DNA of 64,000 bases from Bordetella parapertussis (GCA_945866125.1 CAMBFZ010000007.1:73469-137468); one strand, 5' to 3'. Shown: positions 53,841 to 63,508, numbered from the stretch's first letter. Numbers and translations: made by a program. Notes: generated by a model not told the origin, from the letters alone.

Positions 53841-54767
53841 ATGACGGAATTAATCCTGCACCATTACCCGAATTCACCTTTTGCTGAAAAAATTCGTTTA
53901 ATTTTGGGCGCAAAAAAGCAGAGTTGGCACTCGGTGACTATTCCGATGATCATGCCTAAGCCGGATTTGGTGGCACTTACCGGCGGATACCGGCGCACGC
54001 CGGTGATGCAGATTGGCGCGGATATTTACTGCGATACGGCGTTGATTTGCGATGTGCTGGAGCATGCGGCGCCGACGCCGGCTTTGTATCCAGCAGCAAA
54101 TAAGGGAATGGCGCGGGTGCTGGCGCAATGGGCGGATACGACTTTGTTTACGACGGCAATGGCGTACAACTTTCAACCTAAGGGTGCACTGTCCCTGATT
54201 CCCGATCCGGAGCAGCTGAAAAATTTCGGACAGGATCGCGCCGCAATGCGTAATAACGCTCCGCGCATGCCGCCCGCTGATGCAACTGCGGCATACAAAA
54301 GCTATCTGAGGCGCTTGGCCGATATGCTGGAATCACAGCCGTATTTGTTGGGCGAGACGCCCTGTATCGCTGACTATGCGGTGTTTCACCCGCTGTGGTT
54401 TACGCGCAATGTGGTGCCAGTTTTGGCGGGTATTTTGGAAGCGACACCGCAGGTTCTGGCGTGGATGGATAAGATGGCGGCGATAGGGCACGGCACCTCA
54501 AACCCGATGACCCCGGCGGCAGCGATTGAGGCTGCGCATTCATCGACGCCGACCGCGCTGGCGCACGAGGCGTTTCAGGATGAGCATGGGATTGCGCTGG
54601 GCAGCGAGGTGGTGATTACGGCAGAGAGTTTTGGCCTGGAGCCGACGACAGGGCAACTGCTCGCGGCAACCCGCACGCGCTATACGTTGGCGCGCACAGA
54701 TTCACGGGCCGGTGTGGTCCATGTGCATTTTCCGCGGGTGGGGTTTAGTTTGAAGAAGGCAGAGTAA
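53841..54767 (+). CDS. Glutathione S-transferase-like protein with C-terminal extension
   Basis: A 308-residue protein. Residues 1-80 form a thioredoxin-like GST N-domain (LHHYPNSPFAEKIRLILG, RRTPVMQIG) and ~95-215 an all-helical C-domain. The last ~80 residues are an extension with a beta-rich character, not part of a standard GST. The start follows ACGGAGACCAG. A glutathione-binding serine is plausible at NSPFAEK. Substrate unknown. Confidence 0.8.
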   Translation: MTELILHHYPNSPFAEKIRLILGAKKQSWHSVTIPMIMPKPDLVALTGGYRRTPVMQIGADIYCDTALICDVLEHAAPTPALYPAANKGMARVLAQWADTTLFTTAMAYNFQPKGALSLIPDPEQLKNFGQDRAAMRNNAPRMPPADATAAYKSYLRRLADMLESQPYLLGETPCIADYAVFHPLWFTRNVVPVLAGILEATPQVLAWMDKMAAIGHGTSNPMTPAAAIEAAHSSTPTALAHEAFQDEHGIALGSEVVITAESFGLEPTTGQLLAATRTRYTLARTDSRAGVVHVHFPRVGFSLKKAE

Positions 54768-54773
54768 ATGTAG

Positions 54774-54808
54774 GCCGACAAATGGACCGTACGGTTTCAT
54801 TTGTCGGC
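54774..54808. terminator. Hairpin with nested palindrome after the GST-like gene
   Basis: GCCGACAAATG and CATTTGTCGGC form a perfect 11-bp stem; the loop itself holds the palindrome ACCGTACGGT. It starts seven bases after the stop. No T-run follows, so it could be a bidirectional or rho-dependent end signal. Confidence 0.5.
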
Positions 54809-54846
54809 GGTGGTGATGTGCATGCATCGATTCGTGCGACTACAAT

Positions 54847-55820
54847 TTATTTATAGATTGAATCGATTGGGGGGAAAGGACTTAGTACTTTATCCGTCAA
54901 ATGAATGACGCCATTGCTTGCCAATATGTCGATAGAAATAAAGTTGATTTGATTATTTTGATCCTGTAATGAAAAAAGATATAAACCATTTTCACCGTCA
55001 ACGAGATAGATCGTTTCTCCGGAAATAGAAACTAATAGATCAATTGCTGTCTGTTGGAGCTGGCTAACCCGCCGCCCGCCAGCCAAAATATGTAATTTAA
55101 GTATTTTGTCTAATTGCACAGCCGTTAGGTCTGGTTTTAGACCATCAAAAGCCGTATCGGTTGGCTCAAAAATTGTATACCCGGTAGAGCCGGAGATGAA
55201 CCCGTTAATTCCAATTCTGGATTGGCTAATTTCCCTGAGCCTAGCAGGGTACTTAGTTTTGTCAGATTTGGAATGATGCTGATGGTCTGAACGAGATTGA
55301 ATACGCCAGGAGGAATCAGCACACGATCGATGCTATGAATGAGGCCATTACTTGCGACGATGTTGGGGGTAATGACATGCGAGATTGTGGTTGCGGCGTC
55401 AGTGATGTGAATGCCATCAGTGAAGTTGAGCTTCAGAGTTTGCGCGACGGTGTTTTTCTTAAAAAAGGTCTCTTGTGTGCTGCCTGCACTGATTAAATCA
55501 CTAGACTGTTTAAGTCCTGCAAGTAAGTGATAGTCCAAAATACTACGCAAGGTCTCTTTGGGTAACGCCGTAATCATCGCGCTGCCATTAGCCCACTTTA
55601 GGCGTTGGGCAAGGTGATCAAACGCGGCATCGGTTGGCACAAACGCCGTTAAGTTCGCCTCGACTGCAGACAATGTTGCGTTCATTCCAGCTTTGGATGC
55701 CGCCTGAGAAAATAGAATGAAATTATTTTTTGTAGCAATGTCGAGCAGCGTATTTGACGTGTTGCTCGAATTACCGCTCGTTTTGCCACCACTACAACTA
55801 ATCAGTGTGAATGAAAGCAA
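54847..55820 (-). pseudogene. Two-domain fasciclin (FAS1) lipoprotein gene, frameshifted and without a clear start
   Basis: The first FAS1 domain reads from ~55780 to 55300 (NLTAFVPTDAAFDHLAQRL, ASNGLIHSIDRVL). The second begins in the same frame (TISIIPNLTKLSTLLGSG) but runs into a stop at 55137. The matching continuation, TIFEPTDTAFDGL to ILASNGVIHLTDKVLSP, is one frame over and ends at 54847. A missing base near 55190-55193 (CCGG) would restore a single protein. At the 5' end, FKRALWLLLSFTLISC looks like a lipoprotein signal but has no ATG; TTG 55820 is inside it. The region is AT-richer than its neighbours. Confidence 0.75.
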
Positions 55821-56279
55821 TAGCCAGAGTGCGCGTTTAAATCGATGGTTCGTGGTCTTCTCCCAAGTGCTGGATTGGTGAAATTAAAGAAGGTCAGGCA
55901 AGCATTGTCAGCGGTCTCATCAGATCGTTTCTGAGGGGAAAACATAAACGCGCAGGGTGATTCATTGCCCGATTTTGAATGGGCGCAATGCAAATTCATT
56001 CATAAATGGTGCGCCAATAGCACATTGCGATGCGACAAAACTACAGTTCGCCGTACTGTTGATCAGACATAGTTGTGTTTTGGCAATGTTATGGCGTAGA
56101 TAGACAGCCTCCGGCCCAGTTTGCAGATGGAATCGAAAGAATGCGTGCTGGGGCGTTACTGGAGGGCGGGCGCCGCAGTGAAGGTCAAACGCTGTTTAAC
56201 TGGCGCGTACTGATGCGGCTTGGGGCAAGGCGCGTTGATACTGAATACGCTTCAATTTGAGAGCGAACGATGCGGTGGC
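55821..56279. other. 459-bp region between the FAS1 pseudogene and glmS
   Basis: It includes the damaged 5' end of the FAS1 gene (to about 55862). The rest shows no convincing gene; a 61-codon plus-strand frame at 56075-56260 lacks a ribosome site. Composition is close to the FAS1 region. Confidence 0.5.
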
Positions 56280-58106
56280 TTACTCGACCGTCACTGACTT
56301 AGCCAGATTGCGTGGTTTGTCTACGTCGGTGCCGCGTGCTAACGCGGTGTGGTACGCAAGCAGCTGCAAGGACACGACATGCAGGATGGGCGAGAGCAAG
56401 CCGTAGTGCTCGGGCAGTTTGATGACGTGTACCCCATCGCTGGATGCGATCCGCGAATCGGCGTCGGCGAAGACATATAACTGACCACCGCGGGCACGGA
56501 CTTCTTGCATATTGGATTTGAGTTTTTCAATCAGCGCGTCGTTTGGCGCGACAGTGACGACTGGCATTTCTTCGGTGACGAGCGCCAGCGGCCCATGCTT
56601 CAATTCGCCGGCCGGGTAGGCCTCGGCATGAATATAAGAGATTTCTTTGAGCTTTAATGCGCCCTCGAGTGCGATTGGATAGTGCAGGCCACGACCGAGG
56701 AAAAGTGCGTGCTCTTTTTGTGCAAAGGCGTCGGCCCACGCGATAATCTGCGGCTCAAGCGCGAGTACGCTGGCAAGCGCGACTGGCAGATGACGCAGGT
56801 TTTTCAAATGCGTGGCTTCAGCGTCCGCGCTCAGGCGGCCACGCATTTTTGCCAGCGTCAGCGTTAATAAAAACAGCGCCGTCAATTGGGTTGTAAATGC
56901 TTTGGTTGACGCTACGCCAATCTCGACACCGGCTCGCGTTAGGTAAGACAAACTGGTCTCGCGCACCATCGCCGAGGTGGCGACATTGCAGATGGCCAGA
57001 GAATGTTTGTGGCCAAGTTCTTTGGCGTATTTGAGCGCAGCGAGGGTGTCGGCGGTCTCGCCGGACTGGGAGATGACGAGGACAAGCGCGCGCGGATTAA
57101 CAGCTGGTGTGCGGTAGCGATATTCGCTGGCGATCTCGACATTGGTCGGTATGCCGGCAATGGCTTCGAGCCAGTATCGGGCCGTCATGCCAGCATATAA
57201 GCTGGTGCCGCAGGCCAGTATCTGGATGGCGTCGATCTGACCAAAGACGTCGGCGGCATGGTCACCAAAGAGGTCGGGACTGAAGCCGAGCACGCCTTCG
57301 AGCGTGTCAGAAATGGCACGTGGTTGCTCGAAAATTTCTTTCTGCATGTAGTGCCGGTAGGGGCCTAGATCGATTGCGCCGGAGTAGGCGTTGACGGTCT
57401 GTGAAGCGCGCTCAACCGGCTGGTTGTGGCGGTCGGTAATGGCGATGGCGTGCAGCTGCACATCGACAACGTCACCTTCTTCGAGATAGATGATGCGGTC
57501 CGTGGTACCAGCCAATGCCATGGCGTCGGAGGCGAGAAAATTTTCGCCATCGCCGAGGCCGACGACGAGCGGGCAGCCCAACCGGGCTCCGATGACGCGA
57601 TGGGGTTCGTCTTTGCAAAATACGGCAATGGCAAAGGCGCCGTGCAGCTGCTTGACTGCCGCTTGTACGGTGCGCAGTAAGTCGCCGTCATAGAGGTCGT
57701 TGATCAGGTGGGCAATCGCTTCGGTGTCGGTCTGCGATTCAAACACATAGCCTTTGGCGGTGAGCGAATGGCGAATATCTTCGTAGTTTTCGATGATGCC
57801 GTTGTGAACGAGGGCTATCCGGTCAACGCCGTCTTTTGCGGAAAAATGGGGGTGCGCGTTATTGGTTGCCGGCACGCCGTGAGTGGCCCAGCGGGTGTGG
57901 GCGATGCCGGTATGGCCAGACAGTTTTGTGTCGGCGATCTGGTTTTCAAGTTCGGCTACGCGCGCCACGCTACGCGAACGTTGCAAGCCGTGCTGATGGA
58001 CGGCGACACCGCAGGAGTCGTAGCCGCGGTATTCCAGACGCTTTAAGCCTTCGAGCAGGATAGGAATGATGTTACGTTGGGCTACTGCGCCGACGATGCC
58101 GCACAT
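56280..58106 (-). CDS. glmS: Glutamine-fructose-6-phosphate aminotransferase
   Basis: A 608-residue enzyme of standard length. The N-terminal glutaminase has the catalytic Cys directly after Met (MCGIVGAVAQ), followed by HTRWATHG. Two SIS domains carry LVISQSGETADTLAALK and GRGLHYPIALEGALKLKEI. It makes glucosamine-6-phosphate, the first step to UDP-GlcNAc. It lies 8 bp after glmU on the same strand, an operon that is standard for the pathway. Confidence 0.97.
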   Translation of the reverse strand: MCGIVGAVAQRNIIPILLEGLKRLEYRGYDSCGVAVHQHGLQRSRSVARVAELENQIADTKLSGHTGIAHTRWATHGVPATNNAHPHFSAKDGVDRIALVHNGIIENYEDIRHSLTAKGYVFESQTDTEAIAHLINDLYDGDLLRTVQAAVKQLHGAFAIAVFCKDEPHRVIGARLGCPLVVGLGDGENFLASDAMALAGTTDRIIYLEEGDVVDVQLHAIAITDRHNQPVERASQTVNAYSGAIDLGPYRHYMQKEIFEQPRAISDTLEGVLGFSPDLFGDHAADVFGQIDAIQILACGTSLYAGMTARYWLEAIAGIPTNVEIASEYRYRTPAVNPRALVLVISQSGETADTLAALKYAKELGHKHSLAICNVATSAMVRETSLSYLTRAGVEIGVASTKAFTTQLTALFLLTLTLAKMRGRLSADAEATHLKNLRHLPVALASVLALEPQIIAWADAFAQKEHALFLGRGLHYPIALEGALKLKEISYIHAEAYPAGELKHGPLALVTEEMPVVTVAPNDALIEKLKSNMQEVRARGGQLYVFADADSRIASSDGVHVIKLPEHYGLLSPILHVVSLQLLAYHTALARGTDVDKPRNLAKSVTVE

Positions 58107-58114
58107 GAGAGATC

Positions 58115-59473
58115 CTATTTTTTCTGTTTGACCGGCCGCTGCCAGCCGGAGATGCTGATCTGTTTTGCGCGCGAGACGGTCAGGCTATCGGGCGGCGCAT
58201 CTTTGGTCAGCGTGGTGCCGGCACCGAGCGTGGCGCCCTTGCCAACGGTGACGGGTGCGACGAGCTGGCTGTCGCTGCCGATGAAGGCGTCGTCTTCGAT
58301 GATGGTGCGATGTTTGTTGGCGCCATCGTAGTTGCAGGTGATGGTGCCGGCGCCAATGTTGACGCGCTCGCCGATGGTGGCGTCGCCGACATAGGCTAAA
58401 TGGTTGGCTTTACTGTGTGCGGCGATCTGGCTATTTTTGATTTCAACGAAATTGCCGATGTGGACGTCGTCGGCTAAGGTCGTGCCGGGACGTAGTCGCG
58501 CGTAGGGGCCGATTTGTGACTGCGCGCCAATCTGTGCGTCGTCGATATGACTGAAAGGTTTGATGACGGACCCACTGCCGATCTGCGCGTTGCTGACGAC
58601 GCAGTGTGCACCGATCCGTACTTTGTCTGCGAGTACTACGCGCCCTTCAAAGACGCAGCCGACATCAATCTCAACATCGCGTCCGCAGATAAGTTCGCCG
58701 CGCACGTCGATACGCGCCGGGTCGAGCAAGGTGACGCCTTGCTCAAGCAAGCGGCGGGCGATGTTGTGTTGATGAATGCGCTCAAGCTCGGCTAGCTGGA
58801 CTTTGCTGTTGACGCCTAAGGTCTCCCAGACAAAATCGGCGCTCGCGGATTCGACGCTGACACCATCTGCTACGGCGCTGGCGATGATGTCGGTCAGGTA
58901 GTACTCGCGCTGCGCGTTGTCATTGGAAAGATCAGCCAGCCATGCTTTGAGCTTTTTAGTGGGGGCGACCAGAATGCCTGTGTTGACTTCGCAGATGGCG
59001 CGCTCCGTGTCGTTGGCATCTTTTTGTTCGACGATGCGCACGATGCGTTGATGCTCGCGCACGATGCGACCGTAACCGGTGGGGTTGTCGAGTTGGACCG
59101 TCAAGACAGCGAGTTTGTCGCGACCGGCCGCCAGCAATAACTTCTGCAGGGTGGTGACGGTCGTTAGTGGAACGTCGCCGTACAAAATGAGAGTGGGCTG
59201 ATCGTCCCGCAGCATCGGCAGCGCTTGCATGACCGCATGGCCAGTGCCGAGTTGCGGCTCTTGCAGCACAAAGCGCAGGTCGTCCGCTGCGAGGGTGGTG
59301 GGAACGGCATCGCCCCCATGGCCGTACACCACGCAGCAGCCGGTCGGCGACAGGCTTCTTGCGGTATCGATAACATGCGAGAGCAGCGGCTTGCCTGCCA
59401 GCGGATGCAAGACCTTGGGCAGGTCGGATTGCATGCGCTTTCCCATGCCGGCAGCGAGGATGACAACGTTCAT
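58115..59473 (-). CDS. glmU: Bifunctional GlcN-1-P acetyltransferase / UDP-GlcNAc pyrophosphorylase
   Basis: A 452-residue protein. N-terminal uridylyltransferase: LAAGMGKRMQSDLPKVLHPL. C-terminal left-handed beta-helix acetyltransferase with hexapeptide repeats and EIKNSQIAAHSKANHLAYVGDA. It completes UDP-GlcNAc synthesis for peptidoglycan and LPS. First gene of the glmU-glmS pair. Confidence 0.97.
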   Translation of the reverse strand: MNVVILAAGMGKRMQSDLPKVLHPLAGKPLLSHVIDTARSLSPTGCCVVYGHGGDAVPTTLAADDLRFVLQEPQLGTGHAVMQALPMLRDDQPTLILYGDVPLTTVTTLQKLLLAAGRDKLAVLTVQLDNPTGYGRIVREHQRIVRIVEQKDANDTERAICEVNTGILVAPTKKLKAWLADLSNDNAQREYYLTDIIASAVADGVSVESASADFVWETLGVNSKVQLAELERIHQHNIARRLLEQGVTLLDPARIDVRGELICGRDVEIDVGCVFEGRVVLADKVRIGAHCVVSNAQIGSGSVIKPFSHIDDAQIGAQSQIGPYARLRPGTTLADDVHIGNFVEIKNSQIAAHSKANHLAYVGDATIGERVNIGAGTITCNYDGANKHRTIIEDDAFIGSDSQLVAPVTVGKGATLGAGTTLTKDAPPDSLTVSRAKQISISGWQRPVKQKK

Positions 59474-59563
59474 AGGCGGATATTGGGTTGGTGCAAAATT
59501 TTAGCACGCGAGTCGCGCGCTTCGAGAGCGCTACTTCGCTGATTCACGCGGATTTGTCTGCCA

Positions 59564-60490
59564 TCAATCGTTTTGGCTGTGCAGGGTGATGACCTTGCTT
59601 TGCGTGTTCGTTGGGGCGCAGGGCTCGTCGTCAAAAGCGATATCGCCATCGGCAATTGGCAGGCCGGTGGCGTGCAGGTCGGCGAAATTAAATTGGGCGC
59701 GGTCCAGCAAGTGTGAGGGCACGATGGTGGAGAGCGAAGAAAAAATATTGTCGACACGGCCAGGAAATTTTTTCTCCCAGTCACGCAACATGTTTTTGAT
59801 TTGTTTGCGCTGCAGATTTTCCTGGCTGCCGCATAAGTCGCACGGAATAATGGGAAATTGCTTGAGCGCTGCGTAGCGTTCGGTGTCGGCTTCTTGCACG
59901 TAGGCGAGTGGCCGGATGACGATATGCTTGCCGTCGTCGGACTGCAGCTTGGGTGGCATGCTTTTGAGTTTGCTGCCAAAAAACATATTGAGGAAAAAGG
60001 TTTCCATGATGTCGTCGCGATGATGGCCAAGCGCGATCTTGGTGGCACCGAGTTCGTCTGCTACGCGATACAAGATGCCGCGGCGCAGCCGGGAACATAA
60101 GGAGCAGGTGGTCTTGCCTTCGGGGATAACGCGCTTAACGATGCTGTAGGTGTCTTGTGTCTCGATGTGGAAGGCGACGCCGAGTTTACGCAGATAGTCA
60201 GGCAGGACGTCAGCGGGAAAATTGGGTTGTTTCTGGTCGAGATTGACGGCGATGATGTCGAAGTGAATCGGCGCGCGTTCGCGCAGGGTCAGCAGGATAT
60301 CGAGTAAGGCGTAGCTGTCTTTGCCGCCAGACAGGCAGACCATTACTTTGTCGCCGTCTTCAATCATCTTGAAGTCACCAATGGCCTGACCAACCAGACG
60401 ACATAGTCGCTTGTGCAGTTTATTGTTTTCGTGGCTGACTTTTTCGGCTTGCCGGGCAGTCGGACCAAGATGGGCGAGCAATTGGGTCAT
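59564..60490 (-). CDS. ttcA: tRNA 2-thiocytidine(32) synthetase TtcA
   Basis: A 308-residue enzyme with the PP-loop SGGKDSYALLD and the conserved cysteine pair CSLC (~residues 131-134), plus CDLCGSQENLQRK near 216. It thiolates C32 of certain tRNAs using an iron-sulfur cluster. Its start overlaps the folB stop by ATGA. Length is as expected. Confidence 0.95.
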   Translation of the reverse strand: MTQLLAHLGPTARQAEKVSHENNKLHKRLCRLVGQAIGDFKMIEDGDKVMVCLSGGKDSYALLDILLTLRERAPIHFDIIAVNLDQKQPNFPADVLPDYLRKLGVAFHIETQDTYSIVKRVIPEGKTTCSLCSRLRRGILYRVADELGATKIALGHHRDDIMETFFLNMFFGSKLKSMPPKLQSDDGKHIVIRPLAYVQEADTERYAALKQFPIIPCDLCGSQENLQRKQIKNMLRDWEKKFPGRVDNIFSSLSTIVPSHLLDRAQFNFADLHATGLPIADGDIAFDDEPCAPTNTQSKVITLHSQND

Positions 60491-60888
60491 GCTGCATTTT
60501 CCTTCAGGCGAAAGACTTCAACGCCGACGGCTTCGCAGTCTGGATAGACATCGGGCTTTTCGGTGGAGACGCTGACGGCATGGACTTTAGGATGCATGAG
60601 CAGTGCGCGCGCGATGTCGTCACACAGCGTTTCCTGTAACTGGATATGCCCCCGGACCATGGATTGGGCGATGGTTTCACGGATGAAATCATAGTCGACA
60701 ACTTCATCGAGTTGATCCTGTTGCGGTGTTGACTGCGCCAGCGGAATGAACAGATTGACGTTGAAGAGGACGCGCTGCTCGCCATTTTTTTCAAAGTCGT
60801 GCACGCCGATGTTGATCATGACTTCATAGTTGCGCAAGAACAGGCGTCGGCAATGTGCGAGAGCGGGATGGAACAAGGAGGAAACCAT
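60487..60888 (-). CDS. folB: Dihydroneopterin aldolase-type protein
   Basis: A 133-residue FolB-family protein. INIGVHDFEKNGEQRVLFNV and VDYDFIRETIAQ are typical; the C-terminus reads VSVSTEKPDVYPDCEAVGVEV. It makes 6-hydroxymethyl-dihydropterin or acts as an epimerase in folate synthesis. ATG 60888 is preceded by AAGGAGGAAACC, a strong site. Upstream lies a FolM-like reductase, consistent with pterin metabolism. Confidence 0.9.
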   Translation of the reverse strand: MVSSLFHPALAHCRRLFLRNYEVMINIGVHDFEKNGEQRVLFNVNLFIPLAQSTPQQDQLDEVVDYDFIRETIAQSMVRGHIQLQETLCDDIARALLMHPKVHAVSVSTEKPDVYPDCEAVGVEVFRLKENAA

Positions 60889-60923
60889 AAAGTGTTTGAA
60901 TCAATCAAGAAGAGGGCGGCAGC

Positions 60924-61691
60924 TTATTGGGTGGCGAACATGACGTCGCGCTGCGAAGAAATCAGGTGTTGGCCACCATCGACAACGAGGATAGTGCCAG
61001 TCACAGCACGTGCCTGCGCAAGATAACAGACTGCTTGCGCAATTTCGTACGGGGTACTGCTTTTTCCCAACGGGGTTTTGGTGTGCGCTTTGGCAAAACC
61101 CTCGGCGGTTTGATCGCCAGAAATCATGGTCAGACCCGGCGCGACACCGACCACGCGCACGGTAGGTGCCAAGGCTTGTGCCAGCATCGTGGTTGCTGTT
61201 TGCAAGGCACTTTTGGATAAAGTGTAAGAGAGAAAATCCGGATTTAAATTAAATAATTTTTGGTCAAGCACATTGATGGCTACCGCTTGCTGGTCGGTTG
61301 GCGTGGCTGCATGCAACGCCTGCGTTAGCAAAATCGGGGCGGCAAGGTTGGCGTGCATGTGCGCGTCAAGTTTGGCAAAAGAAAACGTGGTGGCGTCATC
61401 GTAATCAAACAGCGAGGCATTATTGACAACGCAGGAAACGACGCCCATTGCCGCAATGGCCCGGGGTAGGAGTTGCTCCACGGCGGCTTGATTAGCGAGA
61501 TCGCATTGCAAGGCGATAGCACGCCGCCCGAGTGATTCAATGTCGCGTACGGTCGAGGCGGCGTCAGCTGCAGATTGACCGTAGTGGACGACGATGTTCC
61601 AGCCGTTTGCAGCCAGCTCCAGCGCAATAGCGCGGCCAAGCCGTTTAGCGGCGCCTGTGACGAGGGCAGTTTTCTGTGTTGGCTGATGCAT
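60924..61691 (-). CDS. Short-chain dehydrogenase, FolM/pteridine reductase-like
   Basis: A 255-residue SDR with the cofactor motif TGAAKRLGRAIALEL; the Arg/Lys-rich TGxxxRLG form is typical of pteridine reductases that use NADPH. The catalytic YxxxK is in LSYTLSKSAL and NNASLFDYDDATTF is the NNAG-type strand. It is upstream of folB and ttcA, so dihydrobiopterin or dihydromonapterin reduction is likely. Confidence 0.85.
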   Translation of the reverse strand: MHQPTQKTALVTGAAKRLGRAIALELAANGWNIVVHYGQSAADAASTVRDIESLGRRAIALQCDLANQAAVEQLLPRAIAAMGVVSCVVNNASLFDYDDATTFSFAKLDAHMHANLAAPILLTQALHAATPTDQQAVAINVLDQKLFNLNPDFLSYTLSKSALQTATTMLAQALAPTVRVVGVAPGLTMISGDQTAEGFAKAHTKTPLGKSSTPYEIAQAVCYLAQARAVTGTILVVDGGQHLISSQRDVMFATQ

Positions 61692-61773
61692 AGTGGCAGG
61701 TGGCGCTTCGATCTTTGGCGTCGATTGGATGAATGTTGGTTATCAGGGGCGACTCTTTACTACAATACGGCTG

Positions 61774-62913
61774 ATGCAATTGCCCGAACCTTCTGACGAT
61801 GCGCTGGCTGTTTCGCGTGCGCTATCTGCCCTGATCCGAAAAGAAATCCTTGGTCATGCGGGGTGGATTTCCTTTGCCCGCTTTATGGAGCTGGCGCTGT
61901 ACGCCGAGGGTCTGGGCTATTACGCGGGCGGTTCGACTAAGTTGGGCAACGACGGTGATTTTACAACCGCGCCAGAGATTACGCCGCTATTTGGGGCGAC
62001 GCTGGCGCGTTTTGCCGCCGAGTTGGCCGGTAATGCGCCCGTTCGGATAATGGAGTTTGGCGCTGGCACCGGCAAACTGGCACGCGATATGTTGCAGAGC
62101 CTGGCTGCTGAAGGGCGGATCGTTGAGGATTATGCGATTGTGGAGCTGTCTGGCGAATTGCGGCACCGTCAGCAGCGTTTATTGGCTGATTTCCGGTCTG
62201 TTCGTTGGCTTGATGCGCCGCCTGCCGCGTTTTCAGGACTGGTGCTGGGTAACGAAGTGCTCGACGCGATGCCGGTGCATTTGGTGGTTAAGGCCGGCGG
62301 CAGTTGGTTTGAGCGAGGGGTGAGTGAAAATGACGGGAATTTTGCCTTCGCCGATCGCGAATGTGATCTTGCCCTAGTTGCGCAGATTCCTGATGCTGAG
62401 TTTTTGCCAGATGGTTACCTGACCGAGGTGCATCCGGTACAAGTGGGTTTTATGCGCAGCGTGGCCACGATGCTGTGCGCAGGTAAGGGCGGAGCGGCGT
62501 TGCTGCTTGACTATGGATTCCCGGCCCGGGAATATTATTTGGCGCAGCGGGAGCAAGGAACGTTGATGTGCCATTATCGGCATCGCTCGCATCCCGATCC
62601 GTTTTTTCAGGTAGGTCTGCAAGACATCACAGCGCATGTAGATTTCACCGCGGTGGCGAAGGCAGCGCTAGAGCGCGGATTGTCAGACCTTTTTTATATG
62701 AGTCAGGCGGCATTCTTGCTTCAGGCGGGCTTGCCCAAATTGCTGCAGCGAAGCGCCCCCGCTGATGTCCTGGAGTGGCTGCCGCAGGCCAATGCGGTCC
62801 AAAAGCTGACCTCGCCGGCAGAGATGGGGGAGTTATTCAAGGTGCTAGTGGTCGGTACGGGAGTAAGTATTCCCGAACGGTTCTTGCGACTCGATCGTAG
62901 CGCACGGCTATAA
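61774..62913 (+). CDS. SAM-dependent methyltransferase, MidA/NDUFAF7-like (DUF185)
   Basis: About 379 residues. The segments YYAGGSTKLGNDGDFTTAPEI, MEFGAGTGKLARDML (SAM loop) and GNEVLDAMPVHL match the MidA/NDUFAF7 family of protein arginine methyltransferases. ATG 61774 is preferred; an earlier in-frame GTG at 61693 adds residues with no family match. It is divergent from the FolM-like gene. Confidence 0.85.
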   Translation: MQLPEPSDDALAVSRALSALIRKEILGHAGWISFARFMELALYAEGLGYYAGGSTKLGNDGDFTTAPEITPLFGATLARFAAELAGNAPVRIMEFGAGTGKLARDMLQSLAAEGRIVEDYAIVELSGELRHRQQRLLADFRSVRWLDAPPAAFSGLVLGNEVLDAMPVHLVVKAGGSWFERGVSENDGNFAFADRECDLALVAQIPDAEFLPDGYLTEVHPVQVGFMRSVATMLCAGKGGAALLLDYGFPAREYYLAQREQGTLMCHYRHRSHPDPFFQVGLQDITAHVDFTAVAKAALERGLSDLFYMSQAAFLLQAGLPKLLQRSAPADVLEWLPQANAVQKLTSPAEMGELFKVLVVGTGVSIPERFLRLDRSARL

Positions 62914-62948
62914 ATGAGAATCTAACTATCATTTTGGAAAGAAATGCT

Positions 62949-63143
62949 ATGTTTCGCTGGTTGCTGATAATTTTTTTAGTGCTAATCCTGTTTTCTTCTT
63001 TTTTGCCGTGGCTGGAAAAACTGGGCGTCGGACAGTTGCCTGGAGATGTGCGCTTTAGTCTTTTTGGTAAGAAAATATTTTTACCGTTTGCTTCAACCAT
63101 TTTGTTATCGACACTGATTTTTCTGATTGCCCGGTTTATCTGA
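62949..63143 (+). CDS. DUF2905 small membrane protein, copy 1
   Basis: A 64-residue protein with two hydrophobic helices joined by a basic loop; the pattern LEKLGVGQLPGDVRF is diagnostic of DUF2905. ATG 62949 follows GGAAAG. Function unknown. A second, diverged copy starts 9 bp after its stop. Confidence 0.85.
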   Translation: MFRWLLIIFLVLILFSSFLPWLEKLGVGQLPGDVRFSLFGKKIFLPFASTILLSTLIFLIARFI

Positions 63144-63152
63144 GGTCGCTTG

Positions 63153-63359
63153 ATGATTCGTTGGGTTTTCGCCATTTTTCTGGGATTAACGATCTTTTAT
63201 CCACTTTTGCCGGATGTTTTGGCGAGACTGCGTGTTGGGCGATGGCCTGGCGACTTTCTGTTTCAGTTCCGGGGGATCGTGTTTTGCCTTCCCTTCAGCT
63301 CGACTTTATTGGCCTCTTTACTGGCGTTTCTGCTCGCTAAACTGGCAGGCCTGGTTTAA
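63153..63359 (+). CDS. DUF2905 small membrane protein, copy 2
   Basis: A 68-residue paralog of the previous gene with the same plan (two helices around LRVGRWPGDFLF). ATG 63153 follows GAGG. The two copies are diverged, so duplication is not recent. Confidence 0.83.
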   Translation: MIRWVFAIFLGLTIFYPLLPDVLARLRVGRWPGDFLFQFRGIVFCLPFSSTLLASLLAFLLAKLAGLV

Positions 63360-63379
63360 GCGTTGGCCGATTATTTCGG

Positions 63380-63408
63380 TTGACAAAGCGTGTCTCCGCA
63401 ACTATAGT
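63380..63408 (+). promoter_or_regulatory. Sigma-70 promoter of the tRNA-tuf operon
   Basis: TTGACA (63380-63385) and TATAGT (63403-63408) are separated by the optimal 17 bases and stand about 15 bases before tRNA-Tyr. Confidence 0.88.
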
Positions 63409-63422
63409 TTGCGGTTCCCTGC

Positions 63423-63508
63423 GGAGGGGTGGCCGAGTGGTTAATGGCAGCAGACTGTAAATCTGCCCTCTTGCGAGTACGCTGGTTCGAATCCAGCCCC
63501 CTCCACCA
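63423..63508 (+). tRNA. tRNA-Tyr (GTA)
   Basis: Acceptor arms GGAGGGG/CCCCTCC pair fully; the anticodon loop reads CTGTAAA with anticodon GTA; a long variable arm is present as expected for tRNA-Tyr; TTCGAAT and an encoded CCA end are present. 86 nt including CCA. Confidence 0.97.

Noticed and set aside
56075..56260. 61-codon plus-strand frame between the FAS1 pseudogene and glmS
   Set aside because: No ribosome site and no recognisable sequence features.
59470..60048. 192-codon frame overlapping ttcA
   Set aside because: It is a shifted-frame shadow of ttcA, which has a clear PP-loop and cysteine motifs.
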